A stretch of 64,000 bases of DNA from Magnolia sinica (GCF_029962835.1 NC_080584.1:82426862-82490861); one strand, 5' to 3'; numbered from the stretch's first letter, positions 23,912 to 35,720 are shown. The notes: a model not told the origin generated them from the letters alone. Program-made: numbers and translations.

Positions 23912-26159
23912 TGTTGAGGGTCAAATATTGCATATCAGATCCAGTTGTTGCCTAGATTTATGAACATGGTACCGTTTAATAGCTCATTTTAATCATGTTT
24001 CTGTTGTAAGGTGGAATTGCGAGCTGAGACTGGATCGGGATGCTAAAAGCATGGAATTAACGTTCAGAATGCACCAAGGCAAGGGACGAACTCCAGGGGA
24101 CCAAGATCAACGAAATTTCACACTAGGGGTCCGTGAAAATTGAGAAACTGAAGCTCAAGCGGCCTGAAAGTCAGCCAAAATGCAAGATCACTAGGTTTCC
24201 ATAATCTGTTTGGCTCAAAAATTCATACATGGCTTGAGGGCCATAAATTAACCGTACACGTAAAATATCAGCCATTGGATGCCTCTGGAAGTGGCACAAC
24301 TGACAGATCAGTCACCAAAACAGTGATATGGGGCCCACCTGATCTCTGGATGTGCTTTAGTTTTGGACTCAACGTCTTAAATTAAAAGGGGAAGAAGATG
24401 GACAGAGAGGATTATATAGATACATCACGAGTGGACCCCATTGACATCGCTAGTGCACAGTGCATAAATGTACTCGAGGTGCACTGAATCGAGACGATCG
24501 GTCAGCGCCGTTGACCCGATCCATCTCGCACACGGAGAATAGCAGACGGACGCTGTCCGTCCGTTTTTGTGTAGTGGGCCTCACCAATCATCCAAATCAG
24601 TGATCTGGACCGTCCATCATATTCCCATGGTCCATATTACCAAGCCCTAGGTGACAAAATTCTAAGAAACAGTACGGATGGGTTCCTGGCAGTTCAAACG
24701 GAAGATGGACGGTGGACTGAACCCGCTTGTGGGCCACACCAAAATCAAACTGAAACTGTCCCTACCCGAACGGTTCTTCGTCCTGAATCTAATGGACGGC
24801 TTGGATTTCTCAAAACAACAGTGAAGTGGGCCCCACCATCGTCACAGCGTCAATGACGCTACTCTGTTTCGCGGTCTGGAAGAACCGGACGTTCCGAATC
24901 GTCCTAGCCCACTGGCGATGATCAGATGTCCGATCTTAACCGCCCATCATATAGAGGGGCTCGCTTTAGCCAAACCCATGTTGTCTTTATGCACTCATAC
25001 ATGCGCAGGTGCTGGTTTCAATGATCACAAACGGACTGTCTTACAACTGTTGCAGCTGATCTCTTCCATGGGTTACGCTGAATCTGATCCAAAACAAACC
25101 ATCTCCGGTCGAAATTTCGAGGAGAATTTGGTGAACGGAGTGGATCTTTTGTCTGAATTCAAGAATGGGCCCCACCGGAAAAACAGCGTAAGAATTCTAT
25201 TCCTGCTACGATTTGAACTGCGAAGAAAGGGCGGTTCCAACTCCAGCAGCGTGCGTGAGGAGCTTCCGCTCTCTCTGAGCGGACGTCCTTTTGGCCTATA
25301 AAAGAAAGAAAAAGAGAAAAGAGAGGGGGAGCCGTGGGAGGAAGATCATGCTCGGCTTGGACGATTGCAAGGGAGAGAGAGAGAGAAGATAGAGAGTTTG
25401 TTTTTCTTTTTCTGATTATTTTATTTTACTTTGTTTGATTTATTTTTAAGAGAATCAGCCATCCATGTCTGGCTGAACCCCTTAGCTAGGGCTAAGGGGT
25501 GAAGCTTGTAGCGTGATGGGAAGAATTTTATGCCTTTAATTCTCGTTTAAACTGAATGGATTTGGTATTGGGTTGATTGTCAGGGAATGTTTTCAGTTTT
25601 TTTAATGGTCTGTTGTGACTAAAATTACAATAGGTCTGCAATGGCTTTGAGCATGTTTTTCCATTATTTTTTTTTATGTTTATAACGTCAGGAAGTCCTG
25701 TTGTTCACCATAGTCTCATGAGCATGGTCGGATGACGGTATCCTTCCTAACCTTCACAGCATGTTGATTGGTTGGTAATTAGTTTAATTTTGTTGTTTAC
25801 TTTGTCCCCTGAGCAAGGTTTGGTGATGGAATCCATTCTAATTCATATACCTTTCATCTCGTGAAAACTAGATCAAATAAGTTCAGTTTGATTTCCATGA
25901 TTCTTGATGCAGGCATAAGATCTCCCTGATCTCTACAAGTGAATCCTCTGAACCCCTAGTTTCCTTCCTCTGAATTCCTTAAGTTCTACATTAATCTCTC
26001 ACAATTATTCATCAATTTATATTTAATTTAGATTTCATCATAGGCTAGTTCTATTTCTACCTAGTTCCAGATTACGTACAGGTTGTAGTCCCTTGGGATT
26101 CGACCTCGGTCTCACCGAGTTTATTACTACATCACAACCCTATACTTGGGGAGTGAACA
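23912..26159 (+). repeat. 3' LTR of the Athila-type element
   Basis: Same start, same end and same internal TATA box as the 5' LTR. It abuts the left edge of the solo LTR at 26163. Confidence 0.95.
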
Positions 26160-26162
26160 CCA

Positions 26163-26310
26163 GGTAACACCTGTGAAAGAAAAATGAATTTATCTAAAAC
26201 TATCTTATTTCCTATCTTATATCTAATGTTATCTTCTATCTTGTCTCTGTCTTATCTTTTATCCTATCTCTATTTTATATCATATCTTATATCTATTCCT
26301 AATCTATCTC

Positions 26311-26407
<97 letters not shown>

Positions 26408-28370
26408 CTTTTTGAATCTCTCAAATGAGCCTTCTTTGAAGGAGTGTGTTGTAAAAGGAGTTTTACTCCAAGTTAGATATTAACAAAAAAATAATCCGCG
26501 ACAATTGAGAAAGGGAGAGATGATTTTGGAGAGCTTAGATTTAGTAAATTTATTATCATTCTTTCAGTTTTTTTATGCATTTAATATAATTTGACTCAAT
26601 CTATGTAATGAATGGTATGGATCAGCCACATGTTCATTGCATTAATCTATGGATAGATTTGATGTAAAGATGATGGAAGTCTAAAATTCCTTGCAAAGTT
26701 TCTAGTCGTAAAAATTGATTGGTTTGCATCTGGTCGAATCAGATTAGATTTGTATAGATCATACGATCTCTAAGGCCAAAATATACAAGGGCCCTAACTT
26801 CCAGATCAATCTTACCATTGAATAGGCCACATTAGTTAGATTTTGAAGTGTTTAATAAGAAAAGCTTAAATTTTTGTACAAGTGTTCGCATCACTTAGCG
26901 TAGAAGGTTGAGATGGGTCATCAGGGTATGTGTGGTTAAATCTACCCATTCATCCAATGTGTAGAGACAAAATATGCCAAGACCTCAAGAATCTGTATAA
27001 TACAATCATTTGGTGGGCTACTTTGATCAATCATTTGCCATATAATTTTAGAATCTTACAAAAAGAAAAGAAAAAATTTAAATTTTGATAATTAAATTTA
27101 ATGAACATATTATTTCAATTATTTGGTCATTTAGGGTTTGGCCACCTAGGATGATAACCAAAGGTAGGCCCCACCATGTAATATAATCGGATGAATAACA
27201 ATTTTGTGGATATAATTAATAGGATTTTCGAATTTAAACCAGCCTGATTACCATATTAATTATTCACTGTTAGACCCAGATGAGTAATCTCAATGTGATC
27301 ATGTTCATTGGAATTAAAATAAATTATTTGTGATGGTTTGATTGATTGATATATTGATTGGAGTGTTTTGTTATGATGTTGTTGACTTAACTATTGTAAA
27401 TGTCTGCTACGGTAAATCCCATGCTAATTTATGCTAAATTGTATGACTTATAATAATTGTACATTAAATTCACATATGAATGTTTTGATCAAGACAACTA
27501 TGAAAGTTATAAAAATGATGTATTCATATATCATTCATCATTCATTGCATTTGTATAATGCATAGTCGATCCTAGGGGCCATCCCTGGAAGAAATATTTT
27601 TTATGATAGAGCGTTACCAGATGCGGGTTATACCCAAGCCTACTATAAGGTGGAAGCCTACCCAATGGGTGGATTCGGGTTGACGATCTTCAACCCAAGC
27701 AGATGGATGATCATCCCATCTAATGCATTCATATATCATTTGCAGTCATATAATTGTGCATGCATTTTTTGTATTCAATGCTTTATATTATTTCAATTCA
27801 TATAATTACGAATCATGCTGACTTATTTCATTAAGCCTAACCAGCTTACATCTTTTATTGATGGAAAAATCATACAGATGAGCAATTAGTTGATAAGTTA
27901 GCGCAGGAATAAGAAGTTGTGACTGAACTAGTGCACGGTACACGTAAGACGTGGTCGTACCTATCAGAAGAGGAAATGCCCGCATTTTGACTGTTCCTAA
28001 TTATTTAATTTGAATTTTATTTGTTAAGATGATCTGATTTATATATAATGAATGGTGGTATTATTTGTAAGATTTTAAACATTTGATTGGTTTTATTTAA
28101 TTGAATTGTTCTAGATCTGTAGTAATTATTTATTTTTAATCTTTATTGACTGATGAATGATGCCTAATTTATTCTAATTGAATATTTATGAATGTTGAGA
28201 ATGAATGAATGTTTTGTGTGAATGATTATAAATGTACTGTAAAAATAAATATTACTTCTACCTCTAAATAATAGTATAATGAAATAAGTTAATACACAAT
28301 ATACAAGTTACAACTCAAAATTCAGGCTGAACGGTGAACACTTTGTACTCGAATTTCAAAGCGTGATACA
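26163..28370. mobile_element. Solo LTR, chromovirus-like, 2.2 kb
   Basis: Starts (G)GTAACACCTG at 26163 and ends AAGCGTGATACA at 28370. These mirror the ends of the solo LTR at 2746-5410, to which it is related in opposite orientation (shared block at about 27555-27720). It lies inside a split MITE whose right half resumes at 28371, so the right boundary is firm. The left boundary was disturbed by the Athila insertion, which duplicated its first bases. No coding domain is present. An ORF at 26184-26483 is only the TA-repeat read through. Confidence 0.65.
26314..26403. repeat. (TA)n microsatellite
   Basis: About 45 uninterrupted TA units near the left end of the solo LTR. Confidence 0.95.
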
Positions 28371-28610
28371 CCATAACGTTTATTTGCCATCCAACCAGTT
28401 GATAATGGCGATGAAGGCAAAAGCACTTAACAGCTTGATCCAAAACTACTACTGCTTCGAAGAAGTTTTCAATGGTGTATGTTTAATCTCCATTGTGTGG
28501 CCCATTTGAGCCTTGAATCTGTATCATTTATGGCATTATATCCTAGACTAATATGGCAAAAATGGATAGATAGTGTTGATAAACCCATAAATCATGGCGG
28601 GCCCCTTGGA
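28371..28610. mobile_element. Right half of the split MITE
   Basis: Begins CCATAACGTTTATTTGCC and continues with family blocks: AGCTTGATCCAAAACTAC, GTTTTCAATGGTG, GTGTGGCCCATTTGAGCC, and TGGATAGATAGTGTTGATAA ending near CATGGCGGGCCCC. It completes the half found at 14057-14286. A clean right terminus and target duplication are not visible; 28611-28750 is unassigned. Confidence 0.7.
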
Positions 28611-28759
28611 GGCCCAACCTGTTCTAAGCTCCGACCAGATGGGGTAGTACCTAATCCCCGTTTTAAGGACTACCTGCAAGATCGGTCTGCTTACAAGGCG
28701 ATAATTGTGGTGCGGCCCATCTGCGGCGACGCTTGAGAAGGAGCGTTGTACATAAAATA

Positions 28760-29268
28760 GGAAATCGAATTGCGTGCCGAGTTACTCAGTACGCTCTTAT
28801 CGTACTGGGTAAACTCTTTTAGGCCCACTGTGAATTCATGTGATTTATCCATGTCGTCCATCCATTTTTGCAGATCATTTTAGGGGTTGAGCCCAAAATT
28901 GAAGTATATCAAAATCTCAAGTAGACCATACCAAAGGAAACAATGGAATTATTGATTTCCACCGTTGAAACCTTTCTAAGGCCCAAATTATTGATTATTG
29001 ATGTTTATTTGTCATCCAAAATGTTCGTAAGATCACACAGACATGGATGAAGGGAAAACAGATCTAAAACTTCTGTGGGCCCTACGAACTTTTCAACGGT
29101 AGACTTCAATTCATGCTATTTTAGGTGGTGTGGTGCACTTGAACTTTGTATATGATTAATTTTTGGTTTAAAGTCGTAAAATTATATGACAAAACGTATG
29201 GACGAAGTTAATATAATGCATGAATGACGGTGGGCCCCACATAATTTACTCAACACGCAATCCTATTC
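28760..29268. mobile_element. MITE with 9-bp target duplication (MULE-like), 509 bp
   Basis: Termini GGAAATCGAATTGCG and, reverse-complemented at the right, GAATAGGATTGCG, flanked by the perfect 9-bp duplication CATAAAATA (28751-28759 and 29269-29277). A 9-bp duplication is typical of Mutator-like elements. The two halves are near mirror images of each other. This is the best-preserved copy of the GTGGGCCCCACC-type family in the window. Confidence 0.85.
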
Positions 29269-29280
29269 CATAAAATAGTG

Positions 29281-29345
29281 CTTTAGTACACGGAAGTTGA
29301 CCGTGCATAGGAGACTTTTGTGGGGCCCACAATAACTGCAGCGTC
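29281..29345. repeat. Fragment of a second small repeat family
   Basis: The block GGAAGTTGACCGTG…GGGGCCCACAATAACTG…CGTCGTCCAG recurs at about 53285-53352, where it reads GTAAGTTGACCTTG…GGGACCCACAATAATTG…CGTCGTCCAG. This shows a repeat family distinct from the main MITE. Its boundaries are not visible. Confidence 0.5.
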
Positions 29346-29463
29346 GTCCAGCCTGTCGAGCACTAATAAAATAGCACGACATGGAGTAAAATGGTCGCCC
29401 ATTTGGTGGATCATGTAGGGAATTTTGGGATGCGGGTCCATCACATTATTTATTTTCGGGCGC

Positions 29464-29951
29464 GGATTTCGTGCGAAAGCCTTTGTCAGGAGGTTCCTAC
29501 GATGGAAACCTAGGTGGGGCCCACTATGATGTTTGGAGAAATCTACCCCGTTCATCCGTTTTGTGAGATAATTTTAGTATTTGAGACCAAAAGTAATCAC
29601 GATCCAAGACTCAAATGGGCCGAACTAAAGGAAAAGGTGGGTAGGGAAATTACTACCATTGAAACCTACCTGGGTCGATAGTGATGTTTAAATGCCATCC
29701 ATACCGTTCATAACATCATTCCTACTGGGATGAACTGAGAATACAAATATTATACTGATTCAAAACTTTTGTGGCCCACGAATATTTCATCTGTAGATGT
29801 TCAATCCTCACGCTTTTGGCCTACTTGAGTAATGGATCTGGCTCATTTTTGGGCCCATTCCTTATAATGAGTTCACAAAACGGATGGGCGGAGTGAGTTT
29901 CTCAAAAACATCAATGTGGGCCCACCTAGGTTTTCAGCCCAAGAAATCCAC
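29464..29951. mobile_element. MITE, GTGGGCCCCACC-type foldback family
   Basis: Left end GGATTTCGTGCGAAAGCC…GGAAACCTAGGTGGGGCCC; right end GTGGGCCCACCTAGG…AAGAAATCC, which is its inverted partner. The interior holds the family blocks CCCGTTCATCCGTTTTGTGA, CCATTGAAACC, GATGTTTAAATGCCATCC and AAACGGATGGGCGGAG. No exact target duplication was found. Confidence 0.65.
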
Positions 29952-29980
29952 TTCCCTTATTTTCCATTCAATCTGATTGC

Positions 29981-30369
29981 AGAGGTGTCAATGGGTTGGG
30001 TTGGCCCAGGCCTGGTCCCTCCTCGGCTCAGGTTTAGTACGAACCCTGATGGGAACGGGCAGGCGCTTTGAGTGGCCATCTTGATGTATGGATTTTATCC
30101 ACACTGTCCATCCATTTTTCCGTATCATTTTATATTGTAGGACAAAATTTAGACAGATCCGAGGCTCAAGTGGACCACACCTCATGAAGCAGCAATGATA
30201 ATGATTCTCACCGTTGAAACTTTTTTAGGCCCACTTTTATGTTTATTTGCCATCCAACCTATTCAGAAAGTTACGTAGACATGGATGAAAGAGAAAATAC
30301 AAATATCAGCTCCATCCAAAACTTCCTTGGCCCCTAAAGTTTTCAACAGTAACAGATTAATCCCCATTG
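29981..30369. mobile_element. hAT-like end followed by a MITE cut by a CACTA element
   Basis: At 29981 CAGAGGTGTCAATGGGTTGG is a typical hAT-type terminus, followed by about 70 bases of its GC-rich subterminal DNA. From about 30065 a GTGGGCCCCACC-type MITE runs (GATTTTATCCACACTGTCC … AAGTGGACCACACC … TGTTTATTTGCCATCC) and is cut at 30369, where CACTATAAG begins. The missing remainder of the MITE was not found downstream. Confidence 0.6.
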
Positions 30370-30775
30370 CACTATAAGAAAAGGTGGCTTTAGCGTCGGT
30401 ACAAAATTGTGGCTAAAAAGGTTAAAAACTAAGGTTAAAATGACTTTTATAGTCTCGGTTCTTCAAGTGAAGCTAAAAAAAACTTTTTTATCTTAAGTTT
30501 TCTCAAAATGAGGCTAAATAAAAAATTTAGCCTCCATTGTTTCCAAGTGAGACTAAATCCAAATTTAGCCTCAATTGACTCCAACAAAAGCTAAAACTAT
30601 TTTTAACCTCGGTTCTCAACAATCAAGGCTTAAAGCCTCTAACTACGGGAGTTGTAGTCTCTATTTAGAAAACTAAGGCAAAACTAAGACTAAAGAAGGA
30701 TTTAGCCTCTTTTGGCATCAATCGACGCTAAATTCAATTTTTAACCTCATTTCTCTATCAACAAATGATTGAACC
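30370..30775 (+). mobile_element. CACTA-type transposon, one end
   Basis: CACTATAAGAAAAGGTGGC at 30370 is the CACTACAAGAAAA-type terminus of En/Spm (CACTA) elements. It is followed by repeated subterminal motifs such as TTTAGCCTC, GAGGCTAAA and AAGTGAGACTAAA in both orientations, as expected for transposase-binding sites. The partner terminus is not identified, so the element's length is unknown. It interrupts a MITE on its left. Confidence 0.75.
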
Positions 30776-30954
30776 TGTGCATATTTCACCCATTTAACAT
30801 TCATCAAGACAATAATCAACACAATATCAACAAAACAATTAATTTACCAAAACAAATTACAAATATCTTCCTTTCGTAGCCTTCCACCCACAACATCTTT
30901 GAGAGAATAATATGAATTTACCTAAAAAAAAGAAAAAGAGTACAAGCAAGTGAC

Positions 30955-31284
30955 TTGTAGCATCTTGTTTATGAACCTTATAGCATTAGTAATCTCAGTT
31001 ACTGTTCTGATTTCTTCCAATGTAGCACCCACTTTACCATATGCGATATTCTCCATTATAGTAGTTGTAAGTAAGATGGGCTCTTGGCTAACAAGACCGA
31101 TTTTTTCTCTGATCCATCCAAGCTGTAGCTTCTTCAAGTTGATGCCATCTATGAGCACTTCACCAGCTTGGGGGTCATAGAACCTCTCCAACAGGATGAT
31201 CACTGTCGACTTCCCACTGCCACTCTCTCCAACTAGAGCCACGGTCATGTTGCTTGGAACATGCAACGAGAACCCAGAAAATAC
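30955..31284 (-). pseudogene. ABCB (P-glycoprotein-type) transporter fragment
   Basis: The minus-strand frame encodes about 110 residues of an ABC transporter nucleotide-binding domain of the plant ABCB/MDR type. It starts at [11 protein letters not shown] and contains the Walker A motif [26 protein letters not shown] and the Q-loop block [12 protein letters not shown], ending at NKMLQ. The LSGGQ signature and Walker B would lie in the next exon and are absent. The segment ends at a plausible exon edge (CAA then GTCACT), so the source was genomic DNA and not a processed transcript. Membrane domains are missing. It lies 200 bp inside the CACTA terminus and is probably a captured fragment. It is not a working transporter. 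Confidence 0.8.
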
Positions 31285-31470
31285 ATGAATGTAGGCACAC
31301 CTGCCGGGTCTCAGCATCCGATCCATCTCAAGCATGATGCTAGAGATGTTGCATTTGAGACACAACAGAGAAATTGTTAAAAAGGGTTGTATGCTATTGA
31401 ACATGCTCGGCCAAACCTCGCAATTTCCCAGTCCATCCAGTGGACTGCAATGTAGCTGTTGGATGGCTAG

Positions 31471-31815
31471 AGATTAGCTAGCCCCATATGCACCCTGTCC
31501 AAAAAGCACCTCCATATGCAACATTGTGCAAAATCAGGTGAGTGTGGGGCAAGATGGCCCCCACCATGAGAGTAACATAAGAACAAAACCTAGCTGCATG
31601 GTTTTAGAAGAAGGAAAAAACAAATGCTAAGCATTGACATCCAACATACCCGTGTCACCAGCTCGATGAGTGAACTATCCTGATTTTTGCATATGATGTT
31701 TCATTTCAATGTGTGGTCCACCCTATATGTCCCATGCATTATCTGGTTGGCACTTTCGCAGTGTGTAAAGGTGCTTGTGGAGAGAGCTACACATGGGGCT
31801 GGCAAGCTTCTGGAT
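31471..31815. mobile_element. Probable MITE with imperfect inverted ends
   Basis: AGCTAGCCCCATATGCAC near 31475 is mirrored by CTACACATGGGGCTGGCAAG near 31790, and AAAGCACC near 31503 by GGTGCTTG near 31770. The arms enclose about 250 bp. No target duplication is apparent and the family was not otherwise seen here. Confidence 0.5.
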
Positions 31816-32329
31816 GACTGATTACATTCATCACATAATCCCACCTATCAGATAGGTGTGCTTTTGGGTACATGTGGAATGTTGTGTTTATTTTTTAATC
31901 GTCCATCTGCAGGCTAACAATCAGATGGATGGGATTGCATGACATGACATATTTTTGCAACATCCCCCAAACTTGGTAAGATCCTTGTACATAACGCTGG
32001 TGAGAACCGAAAGCTACAAACATGGACCAATTGTACGCTAAAGCCTGGAATTGTGTACTAAAATGACACAGAGAAGACAAAAAAATTAACAAATTTGTCA
32101 TATATGCTGGCATCCCACATTTAATGTAAGGGTAAGCCTACCGTTTTTGCTCGATGGCCAAGAGGCCGGATGCATGCAAGAGATCGTGAGTTCTTGGGTA
32201 TGTGTCAAACAGCTCGCACTTGAAGAAGCAAGTCATGAGAACTAGTATGGGGCGCCATTGGCAGAAATGTGTCATGCAATAGAGAAACACGGGAAAAAAA
32301 TACAATGATTTCAAAGTGAATAGACAAAA

Positions 32330-32430
32330 TCTATCTTAATTTTGAGCTTATATATTAAAATGATACACAAAAAATGAATGGACGGTGTGGATAAGACCCA
32401 TACATCACCGTGGCCAGTTAAAGCTCCTGC
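32330..32430. repeat. MITE fragment (right end)
   Basis: TTAAAATGATACACAAAAAATG then AATGGACGGTGTGGATAAGA then CATACATCACCGTGGCC is the right-hand end of the GTGGGCCCCACC-type family. Its left part is missing. The stretch between 31816 and 32330 has no recognisable gene or repeat. Confidence 0.55.
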
Positions 32431-32703
32431 ACGTCACCTCAACCCAGGCCCGCCAGGGTTTACACATTTTCTTCACAGGAAATGTTTGTTTACTACTTAA
32501 TATGCTACGAAAATCTTAAAATCAGATTTCAGTCCTTCAATGTGCTATTTTGAGTGTTTGTTTAACATGCTTTAAAATATACTTAATGGAAATTAATTAC
32601 TGAATTAACTCGGATGTGATGTATGCACCCAACACAATAAATAATTTTGACGGAATGCGGTAACCGGTACGTGCTTTGCGTTAGTTTTTATTTTTCTCTC
32701 TCT

Positions 32704-33143
32704 GGGACGCCGCGGGCAGTGCTCCATGGGGCCCACAGTGATTTAAGTGTTTCATCCACTCCGTTCATATCTTTTATCAGATCATTTTAAGGCATGATCC
32801 TAAAAATGAGGTAGGTCCAAGGCTTAAGTGGACCATAAAATGGGGATTGAACGTCCACCGTTAAAAACTTCTTAGGAGCTAGAGAAGTGTCGGATCAAAG
32901 ATAATATTTGCGTTTTCACTTCATCCACGTCTACATGACATTATTAATATGTTGTATAGTGAAAAAAAAAATCACCGTGGCCCTTAGAAAGGTTTCAACG
33001 GTGAGTGTCATTACTGGAGGTGGGGACCATCTCATTTTTAGTATCATACCTTAAAATGATATGAGAAAATAGATGAACAGCGTGGATGAAACAATTACAT
33101 CATGGTAGGCCCCACAGAGCCTGCCCGGATGGATTACTATCCC
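32704..33143. mobile_element. MITE, GTGGGCCCCACC-type, 440 bp
   Basis: Ends GGGACGCCGCGGGCAGTGC and, reverse-complemented, GGGATAGTAATCCATCCGGG, flanked by TCTCTCTCT on both sides (32695-32703 and 33144-33152). The 9-bp duplication fits a MULE-like element, though a dinucleotide run could give this match by chance. The interior has mirrored family blocks (GGTCCAAGGCTTAAGTGGAC; TTTCAACGGTGAG). Confidence 0.7.
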
Positions 33144-33235
33144 TCTCTCTCTCTTACTAAAATATTCTTAATTACTAAATGACAACTTGGCCTCTCTTTT
33201 TTTCAAGTGACTTTGGTGAAAGCTTTGATGTAGCA

Positions 33236-33700
33236 AAGATTTATGGCCCCACTATGGTGAATGATTTATATCAACACTGTTCATCTATTTTGACAAATTA
33301 TTATAGGGCATGAGCCAAAAAATGTGGTAGATCCGTAGCTCAAGTAAACAATACCATAGGAAGTAATGGGGTAAGCCACACCACAGGAAGTAATGGGGTA
33401 TTGACACACACACCATTGAAACCTTCCTCAGGCTCATCATGATGTTTATTTGTCATCTAACCAGTTCAGGAGGTCACACAAACCATGATGAAAGGAAAAA
33501 CTTATTAGCATGATCTAAAACTTCTATTGCCACCAAGAAGTTTTTAGTTTTCAATTGTAGGCATTAAATCATCACTTGTTCATGTAGTACAGTTTACTTG
33601 AGCTATGGATTTGCCTATTTTTTGACTCATTACTTAAAATAATATGACAAAATAAGTGGACAATTTAGATCTAACACATACATATATTGAGGTCCATAGA
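33236..33700. mobile_element. MITE copy, GTGGGCCCCACC-type
   Basis: Family blocks in order: GGCCCCACTATGGTG, CAACACTGTTCATCTATTTT, GGGCATGAGCC, AAGTAAACAATACCA, TGATGTTTATTTGTCATC, TTGAGCTATGGATTTGCC, ACACATACATATATTGAGG. A short internal duplication (…CAGGAAGTAATGGGGTA… at about 33358 and 33384) is specific to this copy. Confidence 0.65.
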
Positions 33701-33775
33701 ACCTAACCATGTCAACATGGTGCTTACAAAGGTATTGTCTTACACACTCGCAAATGCATTCCGATTAGACAGGGA

Positions 33776-34467
33776 TAGAGCTGGGCATGAACTAACCCGA
33801 CTAACTTGACTTGTTCGACTCGACTTGAACTGAATGGGTGAGTCGGTCCGAACCGAGTAGGCTTTACCCAATCCAAGCTCAAATCGAGTCAAGTTCTAGT
33901 TACCCAGTAACTTGACCCAAAATTTGATCTGGTAATACTTAACTTGATCCGAAACCGACTCGATTGGGATTCGGGTATGTATATAATAAAAAACTCTAAT
34001 TTTTAAGTATCTCTAACCCTATACGCCGTACTTGACCCTACCCAACTCAATTCCAAACTCTCTTCCTCCCTCATCCTCCTCCTCTTCCAAGCCCGGCAAC
34101 CACCCTACTCCTCCACCTCTCTCTCTGTCTCCTCTCCGCTCCCTCCCACCCTCCTTTTCCAAGCCCGGTATCCACCCAATAGCCACCCACCACCATCACT
34201 GGATTCACCACTGTCCTCCTCTCTCTCATCTCCACTCCCTCCCTCCCTCATCTCTCGATCCGAATTGATGCTAACTCGAACTGACTTGGTACTTTTTACC
34301 GGGTCGGACCCAGTCCGGATTAGTCGAGGCTAGACCCGGATTCAGATCAATTCAGGCATGCTAGACTCAGTACTGAGTCAAGTCGAGTTCGGGTCAGGCC
34401 TATTTCAAAACCGGATCGAGTCGGGTCAGCCCTAACTCGGTCCGACTCGACTCGAATCCCAATTCTA
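33776..34467. mobile_element. hAT-type MITE with pyrimidine-rich core
   Basis: Termini TAGAGCTGGGCATG and, reverse-complemented, TAGAATTGGG, flanked by GACAGGGA and TAGAGGGA (six of eight match). The outer arms are GACTCGAC/GAGTCG-rich, like the elements at 11529 and 12816. The core (34030-34260) is CT-rich with a partly duplicated segment (TTCCAAGCCCGGC/T). The 78-codon open frame in it is proline/serine low complexity. Confidence 0.65.
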
Positions 34468-34769
34468 TAGAGGGATGCAAGCGCAGCACTACAACACGGC
34501 CAGCCTCACCGCATAGCAGCAACATAGGCAGTACGTCCATGCGCATGCACGACAGCACGGCCGCATCGCCCATGTATTTCTGACATTTTTATTAAATAAA
34601 ACTTTTTGAATTTAGAACTAAATTTTAGTATTAAGGAATATGTCTAGACGTTTTAGCAAAATGGCATTTCAGCAGGGACCTTAACTTAAAATTCAATACA
34701 TCATGGATCCAGTAATTAAATTAAAATTTGACTTTTTCTACTCAATTTACCAAACGCTCGCTAAGAGGG

Positions 34770-35480
34770 ATTAGGTACCGCAGGGTTTGTGTTTACGAAG
34801 ATCCCTAGTAGGTGAGGCCCTGACTGTTGGGCCTATCTTGACATATGTGTCCATCCATTTCGCCATATCATTTTAGATAATGGTCGAAAAATGAGGCAGG
34901 TCCAAATCTGAGGTGGATCACCCGAGAGGAAGTTAGTGGTAATTGAACTCTCACTACTAAAAACTTCCTAGGCCCACTATAATGTTTATTTGCCATCCAA
35001 CGCGCAGTTGATAGGATAGATGAAGGGAAAATACAATTACAGCTTGATCCGAAAAATTTTTGTGGCCCCTAAGAAGATTTTAACGGTGGGAGTTAAATCC
35101 CTACCGGATGGTCAATTTGAGATCTAGATCTACGTCATTTTTGGGAGAATGTCCTAAATGGATCTGAGAAAACGGATGGAGGGTGTGGATTTACAGAATA
35201 TACATCAATGTGGTCCCTAATGACCCAAGTGGATCGTGCACACACATTATTAACAGGTTGGATTGCAAATAAATACTACTAAAAACCTTACGACAGGCCT
35301 TCGTAATTTTTTATGGTGGGACACTATATTATCACTCTTTTCGATAGGTTGGTCCACCTAAGATTTAAATCTACACAATTTTTGTACCGCGCCCAAAAAT
35401 GAGCTGGAGAAACAGATGAACGGCATGGATATACAACACATCATCAAGGTGGGCCTCATAGTCAGGGCCGCACTGTGTTG
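34770..35480. mobile_element. Two MITE copies joined (one complete, one half)
   Basis: A copy of the GTGGGCCCCACC-type family runs from about 34770 to 35225 (TGTCCATCCATTTCGCC … TGTTTATTTGCCATCC … AACGGATGGAGGGTGTGG). A second right half follows directly (about 35230-35480: GTTGGATTGCAAATAAATAC … GAACGGCATGGATATAC … AAGGTGGGCC). The join looks like a partial tandem duplication or an insertion followed by loss of one half. Confidence 0.6.
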
Positions 35481-35489
35481 GGTGAGGCG

Positions 35490-35720
35490 GATGCGCTTAA
35501 TCCACTCTCCCTAAGTGGGTGTTATGTAACCGTTTGTAAGACCCACCTTGATGCATTTTTTTTGTAAATCCACACCGTCCATATGTTTTACCATCTTATT
35601 TTAGGAAGTGATGCCAAAAATTATGAAGCTCTAAATCACATGTGGGCCATACTAATAGAAATGGTGACAAATAACCATGTGAGCCAAATTGATGTATTTT
35701 ATGTACATCAATATGGTGTT
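35490..35720. repeat. Left half of another MITE copy
   Basis: AAGACCCACCTTGATGCATT, AATCCACACCGTCCATATG and TTATTTTAGGAAGTGATGCC follow the left-half order of the family, then stop where the T-rich tract begins. Confidence 0.55.

Larger units (their letters stand above)
14287..26159 (+). mobile_element. Ty3/gypsy element of the Athila type, both LTRs present
   Basis: A 11.87-kb element with 2245-bp and 2248-bp LTRs (TGTTGAGGG…GTGAACA), a tRNA-Asp-type primer site, gag, protease, reverse transcriptase, RNase H and integrase regions in order, then about 1.4 kb of non-coding DNA. Flanking pentamers CTAGG (14282-14286) and CCAGG (26160-26164) differ at one base. The reverse transcriptase motif MPFGLCNAPNTFQRCM and the active-site block VFMDDFSVYG are typical of the Athila branch. 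Over the first 310 bases of the LTRs I count nine differences (about 97% identity), which implies an insertion of perhaps one to several million years, depending on the rate used. Coding is broken in roughly ten places, so it is a fossil. No env-like frame is seen after integrase. Confidence 0.9.

Noticed and set aside
34032-34268. Proline/serine-rich open frame
   Set aside because: It is the pyrimidine-rich core of a hAT-type MITE.
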